This document shows, piece after piece, positions 1 to 7,889 of a DNA stretch of 51,457 bases. The stretch spans positions 1-51,457 of the forward strand of contig NZ_BJXJ01000031.1 of NCBI RefSeq assembly GCF_007990935.1. The letters are read 5' to 3'. This DNA is from Vibrio sagamiensis NBRC 104589 (GTDB taxonomy: Bacteria; Pseudomonadota; Gammaproteobacteria; Enterobacterales; Vibrionaceae). The translations under genes and the position numbers were made by a program. The notes below the pieces were generated by a model. That model worked only from the letters and a program-made list of their open reading frames with translations. It ran no database searches and was not told where the DNA came from. Within the stretch, counting starts at the first letter, position 1; each line of letters begins with the position of its first letter.

Positions 1-84
1 TTAATAACGAAAGAACGGTATATTCACAATAAAAATTTGCACGCGGTAACAGCGGAACATAAACGTCATTTGATGATTAAGTGA
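1..84 (+). CDS. C-terminal end of an unidentified protein (partial)
   Basis: Reading frame 1 is open from the first base to a TGA at 82-84 and would encode 27 residues ending in HLMIK. A hairpin that looks like a terminator starts 11 bases after the stop, which fits the 3' end of a gene entering from the left. The fragment is too short to recognise a family, and an open frame of this size can arise by chance. Confidence 0.35.
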   Translation, partial: LITKERYIHNKNLHAVTAEHKRHLMIK

Positions 85-94
85 TAAAAACAAT

Positions 95-123
95 CCCCCG
101 AATATCTCAAAGGTATTTGGGGG
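95..123 (+). terminator. Hairpin, probable terminator
   Basis: CCCCCGAATA at 95-104 pairs with TATTTGGGGG at 114-123 (10 bp, one G-T pair) around a 9-base loop. The downstream tract TAGTTATTTAATA is AT-rich but not a clean T-run. It lies just after the partial gene ending at 84. Confidence 0.5.
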
Positions 124-261
124 TAGTTATTTAATAGATATAAGCCTTTATCATCTCGTCCATTTTGAGGCTTGATGCAATAGTCACATAAGGGAAGTCT
201 TGATTGAACTAATTTCATCACCCCAACTCCAACTGTTATTACAAATAACTTGTGCTTATTT

Positions 262-1461
262 ATGTCTGTATTTTTGCTCTCTACTGCACTCATCACTTCT
301 TCAGTATCAACGTCAGTATCAACGCTTACGTATCAACTAGAGCAGTTAGCTGATCGCCCCAACGTTATTATTGTCAGCGTTGATACTAAGCAACTTGGAA
401 CATTTTATGCTCTGCCGGCAAGAACGCATACTAATGACACACAACCTCCTTTGTTCTGCACTAATAAGGATAGAAGTCTATCCTCTATTGAATATCAAAC
501 ACTTATTCAATGTGATCATGTTGCTTGGCAACTACCACTTGTTGAGATAGGGCAAGACGGTTTCGATATCGCTGAACAAATCGATAGTTATGAACCCAAT
601 AAGGGTTGGCGTTTTATCAGTGAGTTTAATTCCCTGCCTCGGTTTTCTACGCATCATGGCCAACCTATTCCTGCACAAGTTTGTGCTCCGGATGGTGAAT
701 GTGGGAGGTTGCCTGATGCCGATCAACCACCGCTGTTTGTTGTCTGGGGCCTTAAGCCTGTCGAATTAAATATCAATGGTAAAGCGATCAAAATTACCAC
801 AGATACCGAGCAGATTTTACACACGATGGACGACTGGAAACCGGCACTGGAATCTCAATTAGATTATCTCACTCGTTTATTTCCTGATAGTAGTGTGAAG
901 CAGTGGGATATCGTTTTTTTTAGCCGAGATAAACAAGTTGGCAGTGTCAGTGGCGCTGCAGGTAGCGATAAAATACTTATTAACGCCCTGTTAAATAATG
1001 GAAAGTTAGAAGAGGACGATATGCCAATGCTGCTTAAAATTGCGGCTCACGAGTCCATGCACTTGCTCGATACAACTTCACCAATGTGGGCATCCGAAAG
1101 TATCGCGGAGTACTATGGTATTAAGTCTTTAGGTAAGACACCTTATGATTTCGTCGACCCGCAAGCTCAATGGCATGACTTTGAGCGCAGTTTCCCATTT
1201 GCAAGCACGGGATTGTTAGAAGCCAACCGCCTTGTCGCTAAGCAAGAGCAGTACCAATATTACCCACTATTTTACGTTAAGGGCCCTGCATTTTGGCAAG
1301 CGATTGATCATAGCTTAATCGAGAAAGGAGAGAGCTTAGATACTCGACTGCCGACTCTGACTTACAACGATGATGGCAGCCTTTCTGAATCAGCAATCGC
1401 AGACTTAACCAAAGTTATTGGTGAGAAAAAGTGGCATGAGCTTGCGAATCTATACCTATAA
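262..1461 (+). CDS. Secreted HExxH (gluzincin-like) zinc metallopeptidase-like protein
   Basis: A 399-residue protein counted from the ATG at 262. A TTG at 250 is in frame but gives no better start, and no clear ribosome binding site is visible. The first 20 residues (MSVFLLSTALITSS...) look like a signal peptide, so the product is probably periplasmic or outer-membrane associated. Residues 263-267 read HESMH, an HExxH zinc motif. Twelve residues later, WASESIAEYYG supplies Glu279 as a likely third ligand, which is the gluzincin arrangement (HExxH...WxxEGxAEY) with Ser in place of the usual Gly. Several Cys in the N-terminal half (CTNKD, IQCDH, VCAPDGECG) suggest disulfides. The substrate is unknown. 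It stands alone between a terminator and a palindromic spacer. I see the motif directly; peptidase activity is inferred. Confidence 0.6.
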   Translation: MSVFLLSTALITSSVSTSVSTLTYQLEQLADRPNVIIVSVDTKQLGTFYALPARTHTNDTQPPLFCTNKDRSLSSIEYQTLIQCDHVAWQLPLVEIGQDGFDIAEQIDSYEPNKGWRFISEFNSLPRFSTHHGQPIPAQVCAPDGECGRLPDADQPPLFVVWGLKPVELNINGKAIKITTDTEQILHTMDDWKPALESQLDYLTRLFPDSSVKQWDIVFFSRDKQVGSVSGAAGSDKILINALLNNGKLEEDDMPMLLKIAAHESMHLLDTTSPMWASESIAEYYGIKSLGKTPYDFVDPQAQWHDFERSFPFASTGLLEANRLVAKQEQYQYYPLFYVKGPAFWQAIDHSLIEKGESLDTRLPTLTYNDDGSLSESAIADLTKVIGEKKWHELANLYL

Positions 1462-1503
1462 ACCCGGGTTAAACTCAAATTGGTTTTTGAGCGGTATATA
1501 TCC

Positions 1504-1633
1504 GTAATCATCAATTAAATTACAACCACTTATGGTTATCTATAAGCTATGTAACTTTTATTAGACAAAAAATGCTTGTCAATCTACATTTTCAGTCAGT
1601 TACATAGTAGATTTTTTGTAATCGATGATTTAC
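1504..1633. repeat. Nested inverted repeat element in a gene spacer
   Basis: A perfect 10-bp inverted repeat CTATGTAACT (1547-1556) / AGTTACATAG (1598-1607) lies inside an outer imperfect pair, GTAATCATCAATTA... (from 1504) and GTAATCGATGATTTAC (1618-1633). GACA...TGTC forms a further small stem in the centre. It has no coding potential. It could be a MITE-like element or a structured RNA. No target-site duplication was established. Confidence 0.4.
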
Positions 1634-1697
1634 TTGTGGATGTTGTTCTGATTTAGTGGGTCCAAATTGAGTGGGTTGAAAATCGAAGCACTAGCTA

Positions 1698-1973
1698 ATG
1701 TCTAAAATTACACTGAAAGGTTACATTTTGGTTCCTGAACAAGATTTGCAGATAGTAAAACGTGAACTGAGTAACCACAAAAAGTTAACGTTAAAAGAGC
1801 AAGGTTGCATTTCTTTCAGTGTTTCTGAAAATTCAGACAATCCGTTGCGTTTTGATGTTTTCGAAGAGTTTGTCGACAAAGCTGCCTTTGAGCAACACCA
1901 AGCCCGAGTAAAATCATCATACTGGGGCAAAGTGACATTAAATGTTAAACGTCATTACAAAATTTTAGGGTAA
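1698..1973 (+). CDS. Antibiotic biosynthesis monooxygenase (ABM) domain protein
   Basis: A 91-residue single-domain protein. It has the ABM/YgiN-like dimeric ferredoxin-like pattern: a first strand (KITLKGYILVP), helix E...VKRELSNH, then GCISFSVSENSDNPLRFDVFEEFVDKAAFEQHQ, where the 'F.....FEEF.....FE.H' block is typical. Small ABM proteins are usually cofactor-free quinol or flavonoid oxygenases, or enzymes detoxifying reactive carbonyl-like compounds, acting in the cytosol. The tail is basic (VKRHYKILG). The start ATG at 1698 has only a weak upstream purine tract. It is a lone gene. A second, divergent ABM protein is at 28930-29220. The substrate cannot be inferred. Confidence 0.7.
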   Translation: MSKITLKGYILVPEQDLQIVKRELSNHKKLTLKEQGCISFSVSENSDNPLRFDVFEEFVDKAAFEQHQARVKSSYWGKVTLNVKRHYKILG

Positions 1974-2144
1974 GCGCATTACAAGAGACTATGGTATCAA
2001 CCATTAAGTGCCGTTCCATATTACGCTGTCTATTAACATTGAATTAAGTAATACTCTTTCTAGTCCAAATCTAACACGTTAGAATCCACACATTAACAAG
2101 CTTCTTTCCAAAATTTATACAGCCTCAATCGAGCTGGGTAACTT

Positions 2145-2237
2145 ATGCGTTATTACAACTTAGAAAACCGGCATACCACTAATGATGATCTGTCACCAAT
2201 GGAGTATTAGCAACATTCCTTAAGTAAAACGTCCTGA
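2145..2237 (+). pseudogene. IS3-family transposase C-terminal fragment (decayed)
   Basis: From 2145 the frame reads MRYYNLENRHTTNDDLSPMEY, then a TAG at 2208, then QHSLSKTS and TGA at 2235. The Y-Y-N...R-H-T...LSP-x-E-Y pattern is the very C-terminal signature of IS3-type (orfB) transposases. The rest of the gene is absent and the internal stop shows decay. It sits just before an IS630 remnant, so the spacer has accumulated transposon debris. Confidence 0.6.
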
Positions 2238-2295
2238 TTTAGTTGTGCAGAACACTAATTGGTGTCCTGTCGCGAAAGACATTAGCGTGACGATT

Positions 2296-2643
2296 ACAGA
2301 TACTTATGAAGTGATAGATGGAGCATAATCCACCAGAAAAAACGTGCATATTGTGCTTGATGGAGCTGCCTATCATCGGTCAGAAGTGGTGATAAATGCT
2401 GCAAAAGTACTTAATATTGAATTTCATTACCTACCCCAATATAGCCCAAACTTAAACCCAATAGAACGACTTTTGAAAGTAATGAATAAGCATGTGGTGA
2501 ACAATGTTTATTTTTCCTCCAAAGCAGCACTCATCTCTGCTATCAAAAAGTTTTTTGATGTGAGACTACCAGTAGTTGCAGGTTAATTGATATCGAGAAT
2601 TACGGATAATTTTCAGGTATTGAAGGCTGCATCTTCAAGTTGA
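2296..2643 (+). pseudogene. IS630-family transposase remnant
   Basis: The largest open piece (2344-2586) contains HIVLDGAAYHRSE and FHYLPQYSPNLNPIERL. These are the second Asp region and the YSP.LNPIE motif with the catalytic Glu of the IS630/DDE_3 superfamily. Upstream in the same frame TDTYEVIDGA precedes a TAA at 2326. Downstream the typical ending (ITDNFQVLKAASSS, stop at 2641-2643) is in another frame, so there is at least one frameshift near 2560-2586. The N-terminal half is missing. The copy is inactive. Confidence 0.8.
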
Positions 2644-2745
2644 AGGAATATATTGTTTTTGGGCGGGTTTAATTAAAGGTTTACTACAATTTTATGCACT
2701 ATTAGGATAATTTTATTCTTGAAATAAAGGTTTTAATTTAAATAC

Positions 2746-2817
2746 TTATAAAATTTTATAAAGATCATTGTCACAATATTTATAGTTTTTGATTGGAATA
2801 TTAAGTTCGATTATATA
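2746..2817 (+). promoter_or_regulatory. Putative promoter and operator of the RiPP cluster
   Basis: TTGATT (2789-2794) and TATATA (2812-2817) are separated by 17 bases, a good match to a sigma-70 promoter. This would give a leader of about 50 bases before the precursor start at 2876. Upstream, TTATAAAATTTTATAA (2746-2761) is a perfect 16-bp palindrome that could bind a dimeric regulator. The region is very AT-rich, so chance matches are possible. Confidence 0.4.
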
Positions 2818-2875
2818 AAGTTCTTAGCGCAAATCATGATATGCAACACAGTACATAATATTTAAGGAGAAAAAA

Positions 2876-3043
2876 ATGTCTAAACTAGAAAAAGAAATTA
2901 CCATCAATAATGCATCTGTTTCTTTGAATAAAGAAGTGAAACCTGAAAAAAATAAAGATAAGAATGAACTTGTTCAATCTATGCTTGATAGTGTTTCAGG
3001 TGGTTGGGTTAATGCATTTGCTCGTTTTACAAAACGATTTTAA
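2876..3043 (+). CDS. RiPP precursor peptide, XyeA/triceptide-like
   Basis: A 55-residue ORF too short for routine calling, with a strong ribosome binding site (AAGGAGA, about 6 bases before ATG). The leader (residues 1-43) is charged and lysine-rich and ends ELVQSMLDSVSGG, a classic double-glycine processing site for C39 peptidases. The core (44-55) is WVNAFARFTKRF. It contains three aromatic-x-x triplets, W-V-N, F-A-R and F-T-K, matching the aromatic-x-x motif in which triceptide-type radical SAM enzymes join the aromatic ring to the beta-carbon of the third residue. The next gene is a radical SAM/SPASM enzyme, followed by an adaptor and a C39 exporter, which matches the XYE (Xenorhabdus-Yersinia-Erwinia) cluster type. 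Cyclophane formation, exact crosslinks and activity are inferred. The mature product would be small and cationic, ending in Arg-Phe. Confidence 0.85.
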   Translation: MSKLEKEITINNASVSLNKEVKPEKNKDKNELVQSMLDSVSGGWVNAFARFTKRF

Positions 3044-3058
3044 TTTCAATTAAATTTC

Positions 3059-3078
3059 GGAGTGGTTACAACCACTCC
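3059..3078 (+). terminator. Attenuator hairpin between precursor and maturase genes
   Basis: GGAGTGGTTACAACCACTCC is a perfect inverted repeat (8-9 bp stem) 15 bases after the precursor stop, followed by CTTTCTTAATTT. The weak T-tract suggests partial termination. This would keep precursor transcript in excess over the enzyme and transport genes. Confidence 0.6.
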
Positions 3079-3105
3079 CTTTCTTAATTTATTTGGAGAC
3101 TTAGA

Positions 3106-4281
3106 ATGATAAGAAAAAAAATAAAACACCTTGAAATTATCCTAAAAGTCAGTGAAAGGTGTAATATAAATTGTACTTATTGCTATGTCTTTAACTTGGG
3201 TAATGACATTGCAATTAACTCAAAGCCAATTATTTCTCATCAAAATATAAAGCATTTAAAACATTTTTTTGAGCGGGCTACGCGTGAATATGAAATTGAA
3301 AGCCTTCAAGTAGATTTTCATGGTGGTGAACCATTAATGATGGGCAAAGAGCGTTTTAAAGCCGCTTGCAAAGAGTTAATGAGTGGCGATTACCAAAACT
3401 CAAGACTAAGCCTCGCATGCCAGACAAATGCTATTCTCATTGATGATGAATGGATTGATATTTTTTCAAAGTATGACGTAAGTGTCGGAATATCAATTGA
3501 TGGACCAAAGCATATTAATGATAAACATCGAATTGATAGAAAAGGTCGTGGGACCTACGATGACACCGTTGCTGGACTGAAGAAACTTCAAGCTGCATGG
3601 GAAGAAGGAAAGATAGCTGACGAGCCAGGTATTTTATGTGTGGCTAATCCTAGCGTTAAAGGTGCTGATATATATCGACATTTCGTAGATGTTCTCGGAT
3701 GTAAGAAGTTTGATTTTCTTATTCCTGATGAAAGTCATGATACATGCGAAGATCCTCATTCTTTGGCTGAGTTTTATTGCTCAGCACTAGACGAGCTTTT
3801 TAATGATGCAGATAAAGATATTTACGTTCGCTATTTTCACACCCATATTCATTCAATGCTAGCATCTAATTTTAATCCTGTAATGGGTATGAGTAAGTCC
3901 ACCAACGATACAATTGCTTACACAGTCAGCTCTGAGGGAGAGCTTTATATTGATGATACACTCCGAGCTACTAATGACAATATTTTTACCTCTATAGGTA
4001 ATATAAAAGATCTTACGCTTTCAGAGTCAATCAACTCTTGGCAAATGCAGAAGTATATGCAAGTCAATAATCAAACTCCTGAGCCCTGTAGTGAGTGTAT
4101 ATGGAAAAATATATGTGGTGGTGGTAGACATATACAAAGGTATTCCAAAGAGGATGACTTTAATCGTAATTCAGTTTATTGCCCATCAATAAGAAAAATA
4201 ATGAGCCGTACTGCATCCCATCTAATTTCATCTGGAATACCAGAAGAGAAAATATTAACTAACCTAGGAGTACATAATTGA
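3106..4281 (+). CDS. Radical SAM/SPASM peptide maturase (XyeB-like, cyclophane-forming)
   Basis: A 391-residue cytosolic enzyme. Cys19, Cys23 and Cys26 form the CxxxCxxC motif (CNINCTYC) that binds the SAM-cleaving 4Fe-4S cluster. GGEP follows in the strand-2 region (DFHGGEPLMMGKERF). The C-terminal SPASM-type part has Cys328, Cys331, Cys337 and Cys359 (CSEC...ICGGGRH...CPS) for auxiliary iron-sulfur binding. The GGGRH pattern is typical of peptide-modifying SPASM maturases. Length, the GG-leader precursor directly upstream and the exporter downstream support the XYE family, whose members build three-residue cyclophanes on aromatic-x-x motifs. The start is ATG with TTGGAGA upstream. The base composition is AT-rich like the rest of the cluster. 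The alternative is another SPASM subfamily with a different crosslink. Confidence 0.85.
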   Translation: MIRKKIKHLEIILKVSERCNINCTYCYVFNLGNDIAINSKPIISHQNIKHLKHFFERATREYEIESLQVDFHGGEPLMMGKERFKAACKELMSGDYQNSRLSLACQTNAILIDDEWIDIFSKYDVSVGISIDGPKHINDKHRIDRKGRGTYDDTVAGLKKLQAAWEEGKIADEPGILCVANPSVKGADIYRHFVDVLGCKKFDFLIPDESHDTCEDPHSLAEFYCSALDELFNDADKDIYVRYFHTHIHSMLASNFNPVMGMSKSTNDTIAYTVSSEGELYIDDTLRATNDNIFTSIGNIKDLTLSESINSWQMQKYMQVNNQTPEPCSECIWKNICGGGRHIQRYSKEDDFNRNSVYCPSIRKIMSRTASHLISSGIPEEKILTNLGVHN

Positions 4282-4285
4282 ATAA

Positions 4286-4498
4286 GTGATATTATTACTA
4301 GATAATGGCATATTTCATCACTTTATCTTTTCGGATAGTTTTACTATAAAGGTTAAGGTTTATGATTGTGGTCGTATAGTTCCTCAAACATCAAAAGGAT
4401 ATTGTAATATTTCTCAAATGGAATCATTCGACTCTGATGAACAGAGATTGCTATATTTACTGACGCTTCAAAATATCAATGTTTTGATGGTGTACTAG
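4286..4498 (+). CDS. Small ORF of unknown function inside the RiPP cluster
   Basis: A 70-residue frame starting at GTG 4286, four bases after the maturase stop and 58 bases before the adaptor gene. No ATG is in frame before residue 46. The nearest purine-rich tract (TAGGAG) is about 15 bases upstream, so initiation is uncertain. The sequence starts MILLLDNGIFHHFIFSDSF and includes DCGRIVPQTSKGYCN. There is no signal peptide or recognisable domain. Its place in the operon suggests a cluster-specific accessory (for example a leader-binding or immunity protein), but nothing in the sequence shows this. It may also be non-coding. Confidence 0.4.
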   Translation: MILLLDNGIFHHFIFSDSFTIKVKVYDCGRIVPQTSKGYCNISQMESFDSDEQRLLYLLTLQNINVLMVY

Positions 4499-4556
4499 GA
4501 ATAAAATAATTTTATAACTAAATACAACTACTCTTTACCTAAAACGGTAATATTCT

Positions 4557-5777
4557 ATGTCTGAAGAAAGGCCTATATTTCGTCCAGAAGCCCTAGAGTT
4601 TAAAAATAATGCTTGGTTAGGAAAGTTTTCCGTATCGGTTCCATCGGTGTTACCCATATCACTTTATTGTGCTGCTGCGGTGTTTGTGATTTTGGTAATG
4701 CTTCTTTTTAGCTCTTATACCCAGCGCATTTCTGTTAGTGGATATGTTACTTACTTCCCATCGGCAGTAGAAGGGAGTTTTGATCAACATGGCCGAGTTA
4801 ACAGTGTCAACGTAACTCAAGGAAGTGAGGTTCAGAAGGGCGATACAATTGCCACAGTCTCAAGTGATACTGTTTATTCACAAGGGAGCGTAAATCAAGC
4901 ACTTGTTACTTCAAAGCGCTCACAGCTGTCGCAATTGGATCTCCGCGAGCGGCAAAGATTAAATGAAGGAGAAACCGAAAGACTACACCTAAAGTCAAAA
5001 ATAAAAGTTAAAAAAAATGAAATGGTGCTTATAAAAGCAGCTAAAAAGGATGAATATGATAGAAGTGTCATTTTGCAGAAGCGCGTGAGGGATTTTGTAA
5101 ACTCAAGTGCCCGTAACTTAACCACAGCTCAAGAAAAAATTAGTTATGAAAATGATTACTACACATCTATTGGCAAGCTCAATTCATATCGTATTGATAT
5201 AGCTAAAGTAGAAAGTGAACTTATTGAATTACAAGAGGCATTGTCTTCTTCAGAATCCCGAGAAAAAAAGGATATTACAGACATACGTCAAAAAAAAGCT
5301 CAACTATATCAAGAGATTGTCGCCTCATTGGCACTAGTGGAATCTCAAATTGTCGCCCCAATAAGTGGTGTGATCTCCTCTTTGACGGTAAAGGAAGGGC
5401 AGCAAGTTAAGCCAGGTGATGTTGCAGCAGTAGTTCTCCCGTTAGAAACAGAAACTTTAATTGAAATATCGCTACCTCCAAGTGCTCTTAGTCGGGTCAA
5501 AGTTGGTCAAAGAGTGCTTATGCGTATCGAGTCGAAACCTTGGGAATGGTTTGGAAAAGTGCAAGGTAAAGTGGTACAGAAAAGTTTGAGCCCCTCAAGC
5601 TTAAGCACTGAACACAGAAACTTTAATATTTTAATAAAACCTATCGATACATCCCTTGATTTTCCTGTTGGTGTCAAAGTTGAAGCGGATATCCTTACAA
5701 ATCGGCGATCAATATGGGAGTGGTTACTAACACCAATGAAACACAGTTTTAATCGCATTAATAGTGAGTCCATGTAA
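4557..5777 (+). CDS. HlyD-family membrane fusion protein (peptide export adaptor)
   Basis: A 406-residue protein with a short cytosolic N-terminus (MSEERPIFRPEALEFK), one membrane segment at about residues 33-52 (SLYCAAAVFVILVMLLF), a biotinyl/lipoyl-like half-motif (GRVNSVNVTQGSEVQKGDTIATV), a long charged coiled coil (about 120-250), and the second lipoyl half (ESQIVAPISGVISSLTVKEGQQVKPGD) with a beta-barrel end. This is the periplasmic adaptor of type I secretion systems. The stop is followed directly by the ATG of the C39 exporter (TAAATG), so the two are translationally linked. It should bridge the exporter to an outer-membrane TolC-type channel encoded elsewhere. The start ATG at 4557 has a poor ribosome binding site. 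Confidence 0.9.
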   Translation: MSEERPIFRPEALEFKNNAWLGKFSVSVPSVLPISLYCAAAVFVILVMLLFSSYTQRISVSGYVTYFPSAVEGSFDQHGRVNSVNVTQGSEVQKGDTIATVSSDTVYSQGSVNQALVTSKRSQLSQLDLRERQRLNEGETERLHLKSKIKVKKNEMVLIKAAKKDEYDRSVILQKRVRDFVNSSARNLTTAQEKISYENDYYTSIGKLNSYRIDIAKVESELIELQEALSSSESREKKDITDIRQKKAQLYQEIVASLALVESQIVAPISGVISSLTVKEGQQVKPGDVAAVVLPLETETLIEISLPPSALSRVKVGQRVLMRIESKPWEWFGKVQGKVVQKSLSPSSLSTEHRNFNILIKPIDTSLDFPVGVKVEADILTNRRSIWEWLLTPMKHSFNRINSESM

Positions 5778-7889
5778 ATGTTTTTTTTGAGCTATAAAAC
5801 TCCGCTTATCTTGCAATCGGAAACAAATGAGTGTGGGTTAGCTTGTATTGCTATGCTTTCGTGTTATTTTGGTAAACGCATCGATTTATCATCAACTCGA
5901 CACTTATGCGGTACAGCAAACCAAGGCATGACATTAAGACAGTTAATTCACTCTTTCGAGAGAATTGGTATGACAGCACATGCATCACGTACTGATATTG
6001 ATGATATTAAGTCACTTAAACAGCCAATAATCTTACATTGGTCATTCAACCATTTCGTAGTGCTAATCAAAGCTAACCGTAAAGGTGCAATTATACACGA
6101 TCCTGCAATTGGGCGGCGGCATATATCTTTACAAGAGCTATCCGATCACTTTACAGGAATAATTATAGAAGCTTGGCCTACAGAAGCTTTTGATAAAAAG
6201 CCGATAGAAACGAATGTAAATGTATCGGATTTATTTCAGGGGATAAAAGGATTAGGAAAAATACTTTTTGGGGTGATTGCTTTGTCAGCTCTAATTGAAT
6301 TACTTACTATCGCTGTTCCTGCTGCGACGCAGTTTACCATTGACACCCTAATAAAGTCATCAGACACAGAAGGAGTTATTTTTGTTACTCTACTCGTTAT
6401 TTCTGCACTACTAATTAAGTCTATTTTCTCAGTCGTGAGAGCTTGGGTGTTGATGAATGTACGTTATACACTCGGAGTTAAGTGGTCGGAAAAATTTTTT
6501 AATCGTCTTATTAAGCTCAAACTGCCTTTTTTTGAAAAACGGCATACTGGCGATGTCGCATCGCGCTTCCAGTCTCTTACTGCTATTCAAGATACTTTTA
6601 CTGCTGACCTCATTGCTTCAGTACTCGATGCTTTTGTGATAATAATCTCTATTATACTAATGTTTACTTATTCTCCTATACTGGCTCTTGGTCCATGTAT
6701 TGCTGCAGCAAGTTACGTGCTTTTAAAAATATGTATATTTCCGAACTATCGTGCGAGAAAAATAGAACATATCACATCAGAGGCTCGTCAATCATCCCAC
6801 TTTTTAGAAACCGTAAGAGCCATTGCAGCAATCAAGATGTCAAATCTAGCGTCTGTTCGGCGAAGAGAATGGATTAATCATGTCGTCACTACGACACATT
6901 CAGGAAATCAGTTGTTTAAATTGGACCTATTTACTAAAACAATTGGCGTCTTATTAGGTGGTTTTTCTGCAATATACGTATTAGGCTTTGGAGCTGTACA
7001 AATTGATGAAGGGATGACTGCGGGAATACTGCTTGCCATCATGTTGTACGCTGAAATGGTAGTCAGTCGAAGTATTAATCTTGTAGATGCAGTATCGGAC
7101 TTTTGCTTAGTGTCAATGCATAGTCAAAGATTGACTGACATTGCGGTTTCACCGATTGAAAAAGATATAGATAATGCGCCAGTCCCTACACTTAATGGTA
7201 ATATTATTGTTAATAATTTGTCTTTTCGTTATTCAGATAGTGAGCCAGATATTTTCTCTGATATCAGCCTAGAGATAAAGCAGGGTGAAAGCATAGCTAT
7301 TATCGGTCCTTCAGGGTGTGGTAAATCTACGTTTCTACAGGTATTAGCAGGGTTTTATGAGCCCACTGGTGGGCAAGTATTAATTAATGGTATAAATACT
7401 GCCAATATCAAAAAAAGCCATTTGAGAGATCATATAGCGTTTGTGATGCAAGATGAAAAGCTTCTCGCTGGCAGTATAAAGCAAAATATTACAGGTTTCT
7501 CAGAATATCCAAATTCAAACTTAATGCTCCAATGTTCTTCCTATGCTGCAATAAACAATGAAATAGAATCACTACCACAAGCATACGAATCAATGATAGG
7601 CGATATTGGCAACACATTATCCGGCGGTCAAAAACAAAGAATTTCTATCGCACGAGCTTTATATCGGGAGCCGAACATCTTGCTTTTAGATGAAGCAACG
7701 AGTGACCTAGATATTGCGAATGAGAAAAAAATAACAAACTCTATTTCTCAACTTCCCATTACAAGAGTGTTTGTTGCCCATCGACCAGAAATGATTATGT
7801 CAGCAGATAGAATATTTGATATATCGTCAAAACAGTGGACTGACGGTCTTCAATGGAACCGAAAGCATATTAGCTCAGATGTTGCCTAG
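5778..7889 (+). CDS. C39-peptidase-containing ABC exporter (PCAT), leader cleavage and export
   Basis: A 703-residue inner-membrane protein with three parts. The N-terminal C39 peptidase has catalytic Cys19 in ETNECGLACIAML, His in LHWSFNHFVVL and Asp in IIHDPAIGR. The exporter-type membrane domain spans about 160-460. The C-terminal ATPase has Walker A GPSGCGKST (about 510-518), signature LSGGQKQR (about 614), Walker B ILLLDEATSDLD and the switch histidine VAHRPE. Such transporters cut precursors after Gly-Gly and export the core. The precursor at 2876-3043 ends its leader in SGG, so it is the obvious substrate. It is the last gene of the cluster and starts at the codon directly after the HlyD stop. 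All catalytic residues appear intact. Confidence 0.92.
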   Translation: MFFLSYKTPLILQSETNECGLACIAMLSCYFGKRIDLSSTRHLCGTANQGMTLRQLIHSFERIGMTAHASRTDIDDIKSLKQPIILHWSFNHFVVLIKANRKGAIIHDPAIGRRHISLQELSDHFTGIIIEAWPTEAFDKKPIETNVNVSDLFQGIKGLGKILFGVIALSALIELLTIAVPAATQFTIDTLIKSSDTEGVIFVTLLVISALLIKSIFSVVRAWVLMNVRYTLGVKWSEKFFNRLIKLKLPFFEKRHTGDVASRFQSLTAIQDTFTADLIASVLDAFVIIISIILMFTYSPILALGPCIAAASYVLLKICIFPNYRARKIEHITSEARQSSHFLETVRAIAAIKMSNLASVRRREWINHVVTTTHSGNQLFKLDLFTKTIGVLLGGFSAIYVLGFGAVQIDEGMTAGILLAIMLYAEMVVSRSINLVDAVSDFCLVSMHSQRLTDIAVSPIEKDIDNAPVPTLNGNIIVNNLSFRYSDSEPDIFSDISLEIKQGESIAIIGPSGCGKSTFLQVLAGFYEPTGGQVLINGINTANIKKSHLRDHIAFVMQDEKLLAGSIKQNITGFSEYPNSNLMLQCSSYAAINNEIESLPQAYESMIGDIGNTLSGGQKQRISIARALYREPNILLLDEATSDLDIANEKKITNSISQLPITRVFVAHRPEMIMSADRIFDISSKQWTDGLQWNRKHISSDVA

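Noticed and set aside
66..296. Minus-strand 76-codon open frame
   Set aside because: It overlaps the terminator hairpin and the start of the metallopeptidase gene, has no ribosome binding site and no recognisable domain.
2876..3043. Darobactin-type precursor
   Set aside because: Darobactin's core is WNWSKSF, is made without a GG leader and uses a different exporter set. Here the core is WVNAFARFTKRF with a GG leader and C39 exporter.
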